A stretch of 10,871 bases of DNA from Bacteroidota bacterium (GTDB taxonomy: Bacteria; Bacteroidota; Ignavibacteria; Ignavibacteriales; Ignavibacteriaceae). The stretch spans positions 1 to 10,871 of the forward strand of contig JAEYUD010000250.1 in the NCBI GenBank assembly GCA_023433685.1. Reading direction: 5' to 3'. The notes below the pieces were generated by a model. That model worked only from the letters and a program-made list of their open reading frames with translations. It ran no database searches and was not told the DNA's origin. Position numbers and translations under genes: made by a program. Shown piece by piece: positions 1-7,085 of the stretch; the first letter of the stretch is position 1, and every line of letters starts with the position of its first letter.

Positions 1-986
1 AGGGTTCTCTCTGCTGCCAGTTCATCAGCCTTCTCATCAGCTGCCCTCTTATGGTAGTTTCTTTCGGCTGTTGCAGCGGAAAATGAGAGGGAAGTGAAGC
101 CGAGAATAGTAACGAATCCCTGTAATAACAAAAGGGAATTGGTGCGGGTGTCAAGCGCGAAGGTACCACTTCCATGTACCGTGCTAAAAACAGCTATAAT
201 TGTTATAAGTACAATGCCTGTTCCCGCTACAAGGGGGTCATACTCCTGAGCCACCCATATTGTGATGGGGAAGAGGATGTACGGCATTAGCATTGATACC
301 AAGGATCTGGGATCCTGATTGAAAATTACCGTGGTTAGTGCAATTAGCAATAAAGAGATGAGCGTTAATCTCACCAGTTCAACCCGCTTGGTTGCAATCG
401 ATTCGTTCTTAAGCAGCAGGATGATCATCGGGGTGAAGATTATCATCCCGGAAAAATCTCCCAACCACCAGGTTATGAAGAAATCAGGGAAAAAATGCCA
501 TGGCGCCAAACCGGCCGCGCTGTAAGCCACTGGTCCCACCAAGGCCGCTATCAGGGCCGCGCCCATTGCCGAAATGGTGAACGCCAAGACATTTGAAACT
601 CTAAAAAGAAAATTACCGGGATGGATGAATTTTTCAGTGATGTACCAGGCAGAAAAAGCTTCCAGGGTATTGCCCGCGGCTGTGACCAAGGAAACCCCGG
701 TCGCGATCGAAAAGTCAGTGCTCCCGTTGGATGAAGTCAGCATGGCAAGCAGATTGGCAGTAAATGCCCCGATCGTAATTCCCGGCAAGATTCTTCTGCC
801 AAAAAGAAAAAGAGCAGCGAGTGCGAGCCCTGATGGGGGCCACACCGGTGAAGCATCACTACCCGGAAGGGCAAGCAGGAGGCTCGTTCTGGCAATTACG
901 AAGTAGATAAGTGATACGAGAAGTATACCCCAAAAGGTGCTTATCTTTTGAAAGATATATCCCTCTTTATTTTCACGGGACATCAT
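1..986 (-). CDS. MASE1-domain integral membrane sensor protein, C-terminus beyond window
   Basis: The reverse complement of 986-1 is one open frame of 328 residues with no stop, cut by the left edge. The start is ATG ATG at 986-981; no clear Shine-Dalgarno precedes it. The protein is very hydrophobic, with about eight likely membrane helices between residues 18 and 305. It carries hallmarks of the MASE1 sensory domain: SPVWPPSGLALAALFLFGRR near residues 46-65, GAFTANLL near 73, GNTLEAFSAWY near 105, and WWLGDFSGMIIFTPM near 173-187. After the last helix, residues from about 305 (AERNYHKRAADEKADEL) look like the helical linker that normally joins MASE1 to a cytoplasmic output domain. In this family that domain is usually a histidine kinase, PAS or GGDEF/EAL module, but none is visible here, so the signalling output is unknown. 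The gene is divergent from the PpiD-like gene. Confidence 0.88.
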   Translation of the reverse strand, partial: MMSRENKEGYIFQKISTFWGILLVSLIYFVIARTSLLLALPGSDASPVWPPSGLALAALFLFGRRILPGITIGAFTANLLAMLTSSNGSTDFSIATGVSLVTAAGNTLEAFSAWYITEKFIHPGNFLFRVSNVLAFTISAMGAALIAALVGPVAYSAAGLAPWHFFPDFFITWWLGDFSGMIIFTPMIILLLKNESIATKRVELVRLTLISLLLIALTTVIFNQDPRSLVSMLMPYILFPITIWVAQEYDPLVAGTGIVLITIIAVFSTVHGSGTFALDTRTNSLLLLQGFVTILGFTSLSFSAATAERNYHKRAADEKADELAAERT

Positions 987-1122
987 ACGCCGGTTGCAAA
1001 TACTGAATTTAAAAACTTGATTCCCATAACGGAATATAAACAAAATATTAAATTTTTTTCTTTGCTGTAACGACCAAAGTTCAAGAACTCCGGCTGTGTG
1101 AAAAATAAACTTAAATAGATAA

Positions 1123-1153
1123 TTGATTTTTAGGGGTGATATAAGTAAATTTG
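1123..1153 (+). promoter_or_regulatory. Putative Bacteroidetes-type promoter for the PpiD-like gene
   Basis: TTG at 1123-1125 and TAAATTTG at 1146-1153 are separated by 20 bases. This fits the -33/-7 consensus known for Bacteroidetes primary-sigma promoters (TTG, about 19-20 bases, TAnnTTTG). It would place the transcription start near 1160 and give a 5' leader of about 30 bases with GGAGG at 1176-1180. The consensus was defined in Bacteroidetes, and its use in this organism is inferred. Confidence 0.5.
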
Positions 1154-1175
1154 TAATTCGTTTAAAAAAAATCCC

Positions 1176-1180
1176 GGAGG
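1176..1180 (+). promoter_or_regulatory. Ribosome binding site that fixes the PpiD-like start
   Basis: GGAGG lies 11 bases upstream of ATG at 1192. It favours 1192 over the in-frame TTG at 1123, which has no such site and which fits better as the -33 promoter element, and over the ATG at 1201, which is too far away. Confidence 0.7.
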
Positions 1181-1191
1181 CATTCTTAAAT

Positions 1192-3264
1192 ATGGGTTAT
1201 ATGGATAGGATCAGGAGTTTAGCTCCCTGGTTCATTCTTGGTGTCGGTGGAATCTTTATTCTCTTCATGGTTGTAAGTGATATGAACTTAAGCCAGGTAA
1301 TGAATGACAGAAGCAACATCGGCGAGATAAATGGTGAAAAAGTAAAAGTTCAGGAATTTGAACAGTTTTATCAGAACTATCTGAACCGTCTGAAACAGAG
1401 CGGGCAGCAGCCTGACGTTACCAATGATCAGCAGATCAGAGAGCAGGCATGGGATCAGTTCGTTCAGTTGAAGATTCTTGAAAGTGCTTACAAGAAATAC
1501 AACATCACCGTTGCAGAGGATGAGATCAGAAATATCGTACTTGGTGAAAATCCGCCTGAATATTTGAAAAGCTCATTTATGGATTCCAATGGGGTTTTCA
1601 ACAGGGCCGCTTACGAACAGGCACTTAAGGACCCAAGGAACAAAGAAAACCTCATCATGGTTGAAAGCCAGATAAAAGAGCAACTTATGTTCTCGAAACT
1701 CCAGGCTCTTGTCAGCGCCGGTGTGGTTGTAACCGATGCCGAGATCAGACGCAAATTTCGCGATCAGGATGTAAAGATCAGTGCAGACTATGCCCTCATA
1801 GATCTTAATGTATATCCTGATTCAACTGTTAAGCCCACTGATGAAGAACTGAAGGATTTTTACAACAAGAACAGCTATCTTTACAAACAGGATGCAAACC
1901 GTAAACTGAAGTTCGTTGCAATTCCGGTTAAGCCTTCAGATAAAGACACACAGGCTGTTTTCACAATTCTTAAAAACATCCTTACCCGTATAAAAGCGGA
2001 TACCTCCGCCACCTTCCAGAGCTTTGTTGAGGCACAGAGTGAATCTCCTTACTCGAAAGACACAGTGGCTGTTAACATGCTGCCAGCCGGTTTGAGAACC
2101 TACAAAGGCGAGATCAAATCCGGTGATGTGCTAGGACCGGTCTCCGGTGAAGGTGAAATGGGCATCTACAAGATTTCGTCCGTCGTTGACGGTAAAGATG
2201 TCTTCGCGAGAGCTTCACACATTCTGTTGCCCAAGACCAACGATGATAAAGCTGATCTCGAAGCCGCCACAAAACTTTATGAAGAGCTCAAAAAAGGTAA
2301 AAACTTCGAACAGACCGCAAAAGAAGTTTCGAAAGATCCGGGTTCGGCCGCAAATGGTGGTGATCTCGGATGGTTCGGTAAAGGCGCGATGGTTAAACCA
2401 TTTGAAGATGCCTGCTTCAACGGACCTGTAGGTGAGATACAGCCTCCGGTGAAAACCGACTATGGTTACCACATTATTAAAGTTTCAGAGCGTTCAAGCA
2501 AGAAATATGTTCTTGAGAAGATCACAAAGAAACTTTCATACTCACCGGCGACATTGAATCTTACAAGAAGGGACGCGGAAGATCTTCTCGCCCTTGCTTC
2601 CAAACTTGGACTTGATTCAGCCGCGAAGAGCAAGAAACTTGTTGCACAGGAAACCACTCCTTTCCCCTCTGATGTAGCAGCCGTTCCGGGACTTGGCTAC
2701 AGCAGAAACCTTGTTGCTCTTGCCTTCAAAGACGGTCTTAACGATTTTCTTCCTGTAACCCTTGTTGGGGGGCAGATGGTTGTTGCCCAGATCAGCGAAG
2801 TTAACACTGCCGGTGTGAAGAAGTTCGAAAGTGTAAAAGAAGAAGTTACCACCGCCGCTACCAGAGACAAGAAGTTTGTTTTGGCTCTCGCGGAACTGAA
2901 CGCGGTTAAAGGCAAAGTCGGTAACGATCTGTCAAAAGCTCCTTCAATCAGCAAGAATATCCGGTTTGGCGCCGCTGATTCATTCACTGTTGCCGGTAAC
3001 ATCCCCGGTCTTGGAATGGACTATGGATTCAGCTTTGCTGCCTCAAAAGCACCGCTGAACGCGATTACCGGACCTGTTAAAGGACTTAGAGGATATTACC
3101 TCATTAACGTTAAATCGAGACAAAACTTCAATGAGCAGAACTTCCTCGCTCAGAGAAATGCTGTCAGGGATCAGATCCTTGGTGAACGCCGTCAGATGGC
3201 TTTCCAGCAGTGGATGGAGATCATGAAAAAAGAGGCAAACGTTAAGTTCTACCCCCAGAACTAA
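1192..3264 (+). CDS. ppiD: Membrane-anchored parvulin-type peptidyl-prolyl cis-trans isomerase (PpiD/SurA-like)
   Basis: This 690-residue protein is a periplasmic folding factor held in the inner membrane. A short cytoplasmic N-terminus is followed by one membrane helix at about residues 11-28 (APWFILGVGGIFILFMVV). Next comes a SurA-N-like helical chaperone region, about 43-200, beginning IGEINGEKVKVQEFEQFY. A parvulin (PPIC) domain spans about 338-431, with ASHILL (His343), GGDLGWFGKG near 390 and YGYHIIKV (His427). All the usual parvulin landmarks are present, so it is probably catalytically active; E. coli PpiD itself has little activity. The C-terminal 260 residues probably contain a degenerate second parvulin-like or chaperone segment. 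It is somewhat longer than E. coli PpiD (623 residues). By family knowledge it assists folding of exported, especially outer-membrane, proteins, which fits the beta-barrel gene downstream. A terminator separates the two genes. Confidence 0.9.
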   Translation: MGYMDRIRSLAPWFILGVGGIFILFMVVSDMNLSQVMNDRSNIGEINGEKVKVQEFEQFYQNYLNRLKQSGQQPDVTNDQQIREQAWDQFVQLKILESAYKKYNITVAEDEIRNIVLGENPPEYLKSSFMDSNGVFNRAAYEQALKDPRNKENLIMVESQIKEQLMFSKLQALVSAGVVVTDAEIRRKFRDQDVKISADYALIDLNVYPDSTVKPTDEELKDFYNKNSYLYKQDANRKLKFVAIPVKPSDKDTQAVFTILKNILTRIKADTSATFQSFVEAQSESPYSKDTVAVNMLPAGLRTYKGEIKSGDVLGPVSGEGEMGIYKISSVVDGKDVFARASHILLPKTNDDKADLEAATKLYEELKKGKNFEQTAKEVSKDPGSAANGGDLGWFGKGAMVKPFEDACFNGPVGEIQPPVKTDYGYHIIKVSERSSKKYVLEKITKKLSYSPATLNLTRRDAEDLLALASKLGLDSAAKSKKLVAQETTPFPSDVAAVPGLGYSRNLVALAFKDGLNDFLPVTLVGGQMVVAQISEVNTAGVKKFESVKEEVTTAATRDKKFVLALAELNAVKGKVGNDLSKAPSISKNIRFGAADSFTVAGNIPGLGMDYGFSFAASKAPLNAITGPVKGLRGYYLINVKSRQNFNEQNFLAQRNAVRDQILGERRQMAFQQWMEIMKKEANVKFYPQN

Positions 3265-3277
3265 TGTAATTTTTTTT

Positions 3278-3324
3278 GACCCCGCCTTGTGTCCCGCGTC
3301 AGCGGTACCCCGGTGGGGTTTTTT
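3278..3324 (+). terminator. Rho-independent terminator after the PpiD-like gene
   Basis: CCCCGCC at 3280-3286 can pair with GGTGGGG at 3312-3318 (7 bp, one G-U), enclosing an inner CCGC-GTCA-GCGG hairpin (3294-3305). Alternatively ACCCC-GGT-GGGGT (3307-3319) forms a compact hairpin. Either is followed directly by six T (3319-3324). The position, 14 bases after the stop codon, is typical. Confidence 0.8.
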
Positions 3325-3358
3325 ATATCGAGTCAGGAATGATAAATTGAACATCTGA

Positions 3359-4063
3359 ATGAAAAAAATTCTCGTCGTGACTCTCGTTCTCGTGTCTACA
3401 ATATCCCTTTTCCCGCAGAAGGCTCTTTCACTTTCCGTGGGGGCAGGCTACGGTACAGCCTCAAAGATTATACCCTACCCCAGGGTATCGGATTTTGATC
3501 TTCGTGAGACTGAAATATCTCTCGGTTCCTTTCATTTTCCCAGGATTGAGATTGGCTACACCGTTACCGGTGATCTTTCGGCATCACTTTCACTCGAGTA
3601 CGCTTCGAAGAGGAGTGAATTTTACGGTCAGACTGTTGACAGTGACAACGGTACAATATTTATTCCGGTAAAAGACGGTTACACATTTGTGCCACTCGAA
3701 CTCACACTGAATTACATCCTGCCTTTCAGTTCGGAATCGTTTCAACTTTTTATCGGTGGTGGTGGAGGGCTCTACTTCTTTGCATCAAAGCGAGAAGTGG
3801 CGGGGATAAGTCCCGGAAACGGTGCCTCCAAAACGGGCTACGGGATACATATAATCTCCGGATTTGATTATTACTTCAGTGACACTTTTGGTATGACATT
3901 CTCAATGAAATTCCGTGATCCCGAAGTGGAGTTCAAGGGCGAGTATGGCACCCGTGAGGGGAGTTTCAATGGTAAAAAAGTGACGCTCGGCTCAACAGAT
4001 TTCAACCAGAAACTCTCTCTTGAAGGTACAGTTTTTATTCTCGCTCTGAAAATGAAGTTTTGA
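3359..4063 (+). CDS. Outer-membrane beta-barrel family protein, function unknown
   Basis: The protein has 234 residues. The N-terminus MKKILVVTLVLVSTISLFPQ is a typical signal peptide, with likely cleavage after KALS near residue 24. The mature part alternates polar and hydrophobic or aromatic residues in short strands, such as LSVGAGYGTAS, RIEIGYTVTGDLSASLSLEY, LFIGGGGGLYFF and GMTFSMKF. It ends in a strand with a terminal Phe (FILALKMKF), the usual signal for barrel insertion by the BAM machinery. The size fits an eight- to ten-stranded barrel. No substrate or named family can be read from the sequence. Its stop is only four bases before aroK, so it is probably cotranscribed with aroKB, although no functional tie is evident. 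The start ATG follows the upstream terminator by about 35 bases, so a short promoter must lie between; none was recognised. Confidence 0.8.
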   Translation: MKKILVVTLVLVSTISLFPQKALSLSVGAGYGTASKIIPYPRVSDFDLRETEISLGSFHFPRIEIGYTVTGDLSASLSLEYASKRSEFYGQTVDSDNGTIFIPVKDGYTFVPLELTLNYILPFSSESFQLFIGGGGGLYFFASKREVAGISPGNGASKTGYGIHIISGFDYYFSDTFGMTFSMKFRDPEVEFKGEYGTREGSFNGKKVTLGSTDFNQKLSLEGTVFILALKMKF

Positions 4064-4067
4064 TTTA

Positions 4068-4628
4068 ATGCGCCATCAAAGAATTTATCTGACAGGCTTT
4101 ATGGGTACCGGAAAAACCACCCTTGGGAAGGTGGTTGCCAACTGTCTTGGTTGGCAGTTCCATGATGTCGATCTGGAAATTGAGAAGGATCAGGGAGTTG
4201 CCGTGGCGAGTATTGTTTTGAACAGTGGTGAGGAGGAGTTCCGGAAGCTTGAAGTTGAAAAACTGATAGAGCTTAGCAAATTGGAAGGGGCTGTCATTTC
4301 ACTCGGTGGAGGCACTTTGATCAATCCCCGGAACATAGAGCTTTGCAAATCGACTGGATTGCTTGTTTACCTGAAAGCTGATCTTCGATCAATTTATCAC
4401 AGGGTAAAGAAGAAGACCACCAGACCATTGTTCAGATCTGAAAATGATGCCGAAATGACTGAATCAGAAGCAATGGAGAAACTTAGATATCTTTTTGAAA
4501 TACGAAAACCCGGGTATGAATCCGCTGATATCACAGTGGAAACCGAGGCTGAAAACTTTGGCAAAAGTATTGACAGGATTATAAACCGGATCCGCTCACA
4601 AAAGCCGTACAGGAAAAGGACAAATTGA
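4068..4628 (+). CDS. aroK: Shikimate kinase
   Basis: This cytoplasmic enzyme phosphorylates shikimate at O3 with ATP, the fifth step to chorismate. The 186 residues (family usually about 170-180) show the Walker A loop GFMGTGKTT at 10-18, the shikimate-binding DVD at 33-35, FRKLE with Arg59, the GGG of SLGGGT at 80-82, and the lid segment KTTRPLF with Arg119. A C-terminal RKPGY (Arg146) matches the substrate-contacting Arg. The start at 4068 lies four bases after the barrel-protein stop and has no good Shine-Dalgarno, suggesting translational coupling. The stop overlaps the aroB start. Confidence 0.96.
   Translation: MRHQRIYLTGFMGTGKTTLGKVVANCLGWQFHDVDLEIEKDQGVAVASIVLNSGEEEFRKLEVEKLIELSKLEGAVISLGGGTLINPRNIELCKSTGLLVYLKADLRSIYHRVKKKTTRPLFRSENDAEMTESEAMEKLRYLFEIRKPGYESADITVETEAENFGKSIDRIINRIRSQKPYRKRTN
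4616..4628 (+). promoter_or_regulatory. RBS and TTGA stop/start overlap that fix the TTG start of aroB
   Basis: AAGGA (4616-4620) sits four bases before TTG (4625-4627), with a second AGGA six bases further up. The TTG shares bases with the aroK stop TGA (4626-4628). The next Met in the aroB frame is over 100 residues in, inside the conserved core, so TTG is the only reasonable start. Confidence 0.75.
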
Positions 4629-5698
4629 GAAATATCACAATAGAAAGCAACAACGGATCATTCAACTATGCTCTCGTTTCGACTCTTGAAAGGGTTCAAG
4701 AGGAACTTGGTTTTTATAACAAAAAGTTCAGTTGCTATTACATAATCGACTCAAACGTAAACAACCTTTACCGCGATACATTCGCGGCTTTGGTTGATCC
4801 TTCCAGACTTTTTGAATTCCACGCGTCGGAGGAGAATAAATCGTTTGAGACACTATTCTCGATCTACGATTTTCTCCTTTCCAATAAAGCCGACCGTGGG
4901 AGTTGCATCGTAGTGGTTGGTGGCGGAATCACCGGTGACACGGGTTCATTCGCCGCTTCCACATTTATGCGGGGCACGAAGCTGGTGCACGTTCCGACTA
5001 CACTTCTGGCAATGGTAGACAGCAGCATTGGCGGTAAGACCGGAGTGAACTACAATAAGTATAAAAATTTCATCGGGAGTTTCTACGAACCTGAAACGGT
5101 TGTTACCTCTGTTAAATTTCTTGAGACATTAGACCGGCAGGATCTGTTAAGCGGAATGGGGGAGGTATTGAAATACGCCCTTATTGATGCAGATTTTTTT
5201 GAATACTGCAATAACAAACTTAATGGGAGCCTCGATATCCCCGAAGAAGACCTTTTACAACTGATCAGCCGGTCGGCACATATCAAGAATCGTGTTGTAA
5301 CTGAAGACAAACTTGACATGAAAGCCCGGCACGCGCTTAATCTTGGGCATACATTCGGACACGCTATCGAGTCAGTATCCGGATTCTCTGTCAAGCACGG
5401 CATAGGCGTAATAGCCGGAATGAGGGGGGCAGCACATCTTTCAAACAGAACCGGACTGATGTCTGACAGCACGTTTAGCAAGGTTTCAGAGTTCTTGAAC
5501 AGGTACCCTGCCGACAGCAGAATCGCCGCACTTGATTCCGAGGCGATTTATCTGGCAATGCAGGGGGATAAAAAGCGACTAAACGGAGAAGTTAAGTTTG
5601 TTTTGACCGGTGACCCCGGTGAGCTTCATATCGATGTCTCATGCGCGAAAGAGGACGTTATCGCTGCAATTGATCACATGAAGAGCACCATAAAATAG
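4625..5698 (+). CDS. aroB: 3-dehydroquinate synthase
   Basis: This NAD+- and divalent-metal-dependent enzyme converts DAHP to 3-dehydroquinate, the second shikimate-pathway step. The 357 residues match the usual length (about 350-360). Visible landmarks are the NAD-binding VVGGGITGDTGSFAAS (97-112), VPTTLLAMVDSSIGGKTGVN (123-142), and the metal ligands Glu180 in GMGEVLKYALI, His242 in NLGHTFGHAIE and His258 in KHGIGVIAGM. DKKRLNGEVKFVL near 315-327 is also typical. The start is TTG, coupled to the aroK stop. Together with aroK this forms the common aroKB pair, and its product feeds the phenylalanine used by the hydroxylase encoded further right. The next gene is convergent, with 11 bases between stop codons and no convincing terminator. 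Confidence 0.96.
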   Translation: MRNITIESNNGSFNYALVSTLERVQEELGFYNKKFSCYYIIDSNVNNLYRDTFAALVDPSRLFEFHASEENKSFETLFSIYDFLLSNKADRGSCIVVVGGGITGDTGSFAASTFMRGTKLVHVPTTLLAMVDSSIGGKTGVNYNKYKNFIGSFYEPETVVTSVKFLETLDRQDLLSGMGEVLKYALIDADFFEYCNNKLNGSLDIPEEDLLQLISRSAHIKNRVVTEDKLDMKARHALNLGHTFGHAIESVSGFSVKHGIGVIAGMRGAAHLSNRTGLMSDSTFSKVSEFLNRYPADSRIAALDSEAIYLAMQGDKKRLNGEVKFVLTGDPGELHIDVSCAKEDVIAAIDHMKSTIK

Positions 5699-5709
5699 AG
5701 CTCAAACTC

Positions 5710-6822
5710 TCATTTGTTTAACTGCATCTTACCGGACAAGTTTTTACCAATAAAGGTAAGCCTGTAAAAATAGATTCCGCTACCGAGATCGCCTGCGTCA
5801 AACCATGCTTTGTGGTTTCCGGGTTCCAAGATTCCATCCACCAGAGTAGCCACCTCACGCCCCAGCACATCAAAAACTTTTAACGTCGCGTTCCCGGTTG
5901 AAGGTATGCTGAACTCGATCACGGTCGAAGGATTGAAAGGATTCGGGTAGTTCTGCGATAACAGGAATTCCTCAGGATTGACCCCAATTTCGCCTGCCAG
6001 ATCCGAGGGAGCGTCTCTGAATGCAACCGCTGCTTCAGTGAGGGTTCTGTATCTGATCTTTGAGCCGTACTCGAGATTCAGGGAATCCATCAATTCACCG
6101 ATCCAGGTTACAACCAAGCCGTTCTGGTAGCCCGGTCGCGTGAACGGATCATGTAGCAGGAGCATGTAATATCCGTTAACCACTCCTTTTGTTCTGATAT
6201 CCTTTAACGCATTCGTCAGTTGCAGCCGGTAATCGCCGGGTAGCATGTTCCAGGTAAATTCCTGGTGAGGTGCCAGGTTATAAAGACCGGGATAAACGAA
6301 CTTTTTTGTGGTTGCTGTGGTCGAGAGAATATTAAAACCTTGATTTGCAAGCATTCGCCAGGTTGTTGTATCAGCATAATGCCCCGGTGGAACAAAACTA
6401 CGGGGGCGAATACCAAGGCTGTCATTAAGTATCCGGAGAGAAGTATCAGTCATTGCTGATTGAACCTGGTATGAATGGTTGTATCCCTGTGTCGCGCAAT
6501 AGAACTCATGTCCGGTGTTACCACATCTCAGACAGGTATGGTTATATCCATGGACTGATATTTCATGTCCGTCTGCCATGGTTGTAATGAGTTGCCGTGT
6601 AACGAAACCAAAATTGTTCATTGCCTCAATCAACCTGTGAGGTATTACGGCCCAGGTTACCTTTCCGCCTCTCTGCTCAACCGCGTGCTGGAAAGGCAGA
6701 ATGCCGGGGGAGTATGTGACATTTCTTGACTGAATATCATCAACTCTGATCACAAATAGAAGACTGTCAGCGGCGAAGGCAGTGAAAAACGGAAATAAGA
6801 GTATCAGTAAGAGTTTGCGCAT
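5710..6822 (-). CDS. Secreted polysaccharide-deacetylase-like protein with T9SS C-terminal sorting domain
   Basis: The 370 residues begin with a signal peptide (MRKLLLILLFPFFTAFA, cleavage near 17-18). Residues about 20-270 form a NodB/polysaccharide-deacetylase-type fold. It shows the Asp pair in VIRVDDI (Asp28/29), the metal-binding HGYNH (His91, His95), FVPPGH (143-148) and LLLHD (His224, Asp225). Such enzymes remove N- or O-acetyl groups from glycans using a metal ion; the substrate here is not evident. Residues 290-370 are a type IX secretion sorting domain beginning QNYPNPFNPSTVIEF, with LKVFDVLGREVATLVDG and GSGIYFYRL. This predicts export across the outer membrane and release or surface attachment. 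All three cysteines lie in one short insertion (97-109) directly after the second metal His, with spacing CX2CX4HX3C. The gene is monocistronic and convergent with aroB. Confidence 0.88.
   Translation of the reverse strand: MRKLLLILLFPFFTAFAADSLLFVIRVDDIQSRNVTYSPGILPFQHAVEQRGGKVTWAVIPHRLIEAMNNFGFVTRQLITTMADGHEISVHGYNHTCLRCGNTGHEFYCATQGYNHSYQVQSAMTDTSLRILNDSLGIRPRSFVPPGHYADTTTWRMLANQGFNILSTTATTKKFVYPGLYNLAPHQEFTWNMLPGDYRLQLTNALKDIRTKGVVNGYYMLLLHDPFTRPGYQNGLVVTWIGELMDSLNLEYGSKIRYRTLTEAAVAFRDAPSDLAGEIGVNPEEFLLSQNYPNPFNPSTVIEFSIPSTGNATLKVFDVLGREVATLVDGILEPGNHKAWFDAGDLGSGIYFYRLTFIGKNLSGKMQLNK
5713..5955 (-). other. Type IX secretion C-terminal sorting domain (within the deacetylase-like gene)
   Basis: The last 81 residues carry the Por-type sorting signature: QNYPNPFNPST, then IEFSIP, LKVFDVLGREV, and a final beta strand ending GKMQLNK. 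This domain is known only from Bacteroidota, Chlorobiota and close relatives with T9SS, so it also serves as the strongest lineage marker in the window. Confidence 0.9.
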
Positions 6823-6873
6823 AGACCAAATTTTAAATAAATGACAAACTGAAATTTAGTGAAAAACGGCTTT

Positions 6874-6914
6874 AAAAAGGAACTGCCGGAAAAGAGGGCG
6901 CATTTCCGGCAGTT
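6874..6914 (-). terminator. Candidate minus-strand terminator or attenuator hairpin upstream of the deacetylase-like gene
   Basis: AACTGCCGGAAA (6881-6892) and TTTCCGGCAGTT (6903-6914) are perfect 12-bp arms around a 10-base loop. Read on the minus strand, the stem is followed after CC by five T (6878-6874), the shape of an intrinsic terminator. On the plus strand no T-tract follows. It lies about 50 bases upstream of the deacetylase start, so on the minus strand it could act in the leader of that gene or end an unseen short transcript. Confidence 0.5.
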
Positions 6915-6964
6915 GTAGTGTGTTACTATAAGGAGGGTTAAAGGAACATCTAATCGAGTACAGC

Positions 6965-6980
6965 TATAATAACAACAATC
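6965..6980 (+). repeat. TATAATAACAACAATC motif, copy 1 (upstream of nadA)
   Basis: It is identical, apart from one missing T, to TATAATTAACAACAATC at 8915-8931 in front of bcp. TATAAT could be a -10 box in both places. No matching -35 is visible, so promoter function is inferred only from recurrence and position. Confidence 0.4.
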
Positions 6981-7016
6981 GTGCCAATTCAGAATCTTTA
7001 TTCACGCGATATTTTA

Positions 7017-7064
7017 TTTGAAAATTTATCTCTAAATTTCCGTTAAAGAGAAAAAATTTTCAAA
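7017..7064 (+). promoter_or_regulatory. AT-rich long hairpin in the nadA leader
   Basis: TTTGAAAATTT (7017-7027) and AAATTTTCAAA (7054-7064) are perfect 11-bp inverted repeats. Inside them TCTCT (7029-7033) pairs with AGAGA (7047-7051), leaving a small A/AA internal loop and a 13-base apical loop. The structure ends 21 bases before the nadA ATG. It could be a leader RNA hairpin or a dyad operator. Confidence 0.5.
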
Positions 7065-7085
7065 ATTGAGAATGTGAGTCAATAA

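Larger units (their letters stand above)
6823..7085. other. Divergent, structure-rich intergenic region between the deacetylase-like gene and nadA
   Basis: No coding sequence of credible length is seen on either strand. The region holds a 12-bp GC-rich perfect hairpin (6881-6914), an SD-like AAGGAGGG at 6930-6937 with no start codon at useful distance, the motif TATAATAACAACAATC (6965-6980) that recurs before bcp, and an AT-rich hairpin (7017-7064) next to nadA. It must contain the promoters of both flanking genes. No canonical -35/-10 or TTG/TAnnTTTG pair with correct spacing was recognised. Confidence 0.6.

Noticed and set aside
319..906. Plus-strand open frames at 319-525 and 574-906
   Set aside because: They are antisense to the continuous MASE1 reading frame, have no recognisable domains, and lack promoter or ribosome-site support.
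1123..1191. N-terminal extension of the PpiD-like protein from TTG 1123
   Set aside because: The extension has no ribosome site and overlaps a promoter-like pair; ATG 1192 has GGAGG at good distance and places the membrane helix near the N-terminus as is usual for PpiD.
5083..5481. 132-codon minus-strand open frame inside aroB
   Set aside because: It is a shadow of the strongly conserved aroB frame; the amino-acid composition is not that of any recognised protein.
5697..5716. Possible terminator AGAG-CTCAAA-CTCT between aroB and the deacetylase-like gene
   Set aside because: Only four base pairs and no T-tract follow; too weak to call on either strand.
6981..7046. 21-codon frame from GTG 6981 downstream of the SD-like AAGGAGGG
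   Set aside because: The SD-like site is 43 bases away and the peptide has no notable features; it overlaps the nadA leader hairpin.
7072..7077. Start-stop ATG TGA just before nadA
   Set aside because: No ribosome site precedes it and such a six-base word is common by chance in AT-rich leaders.
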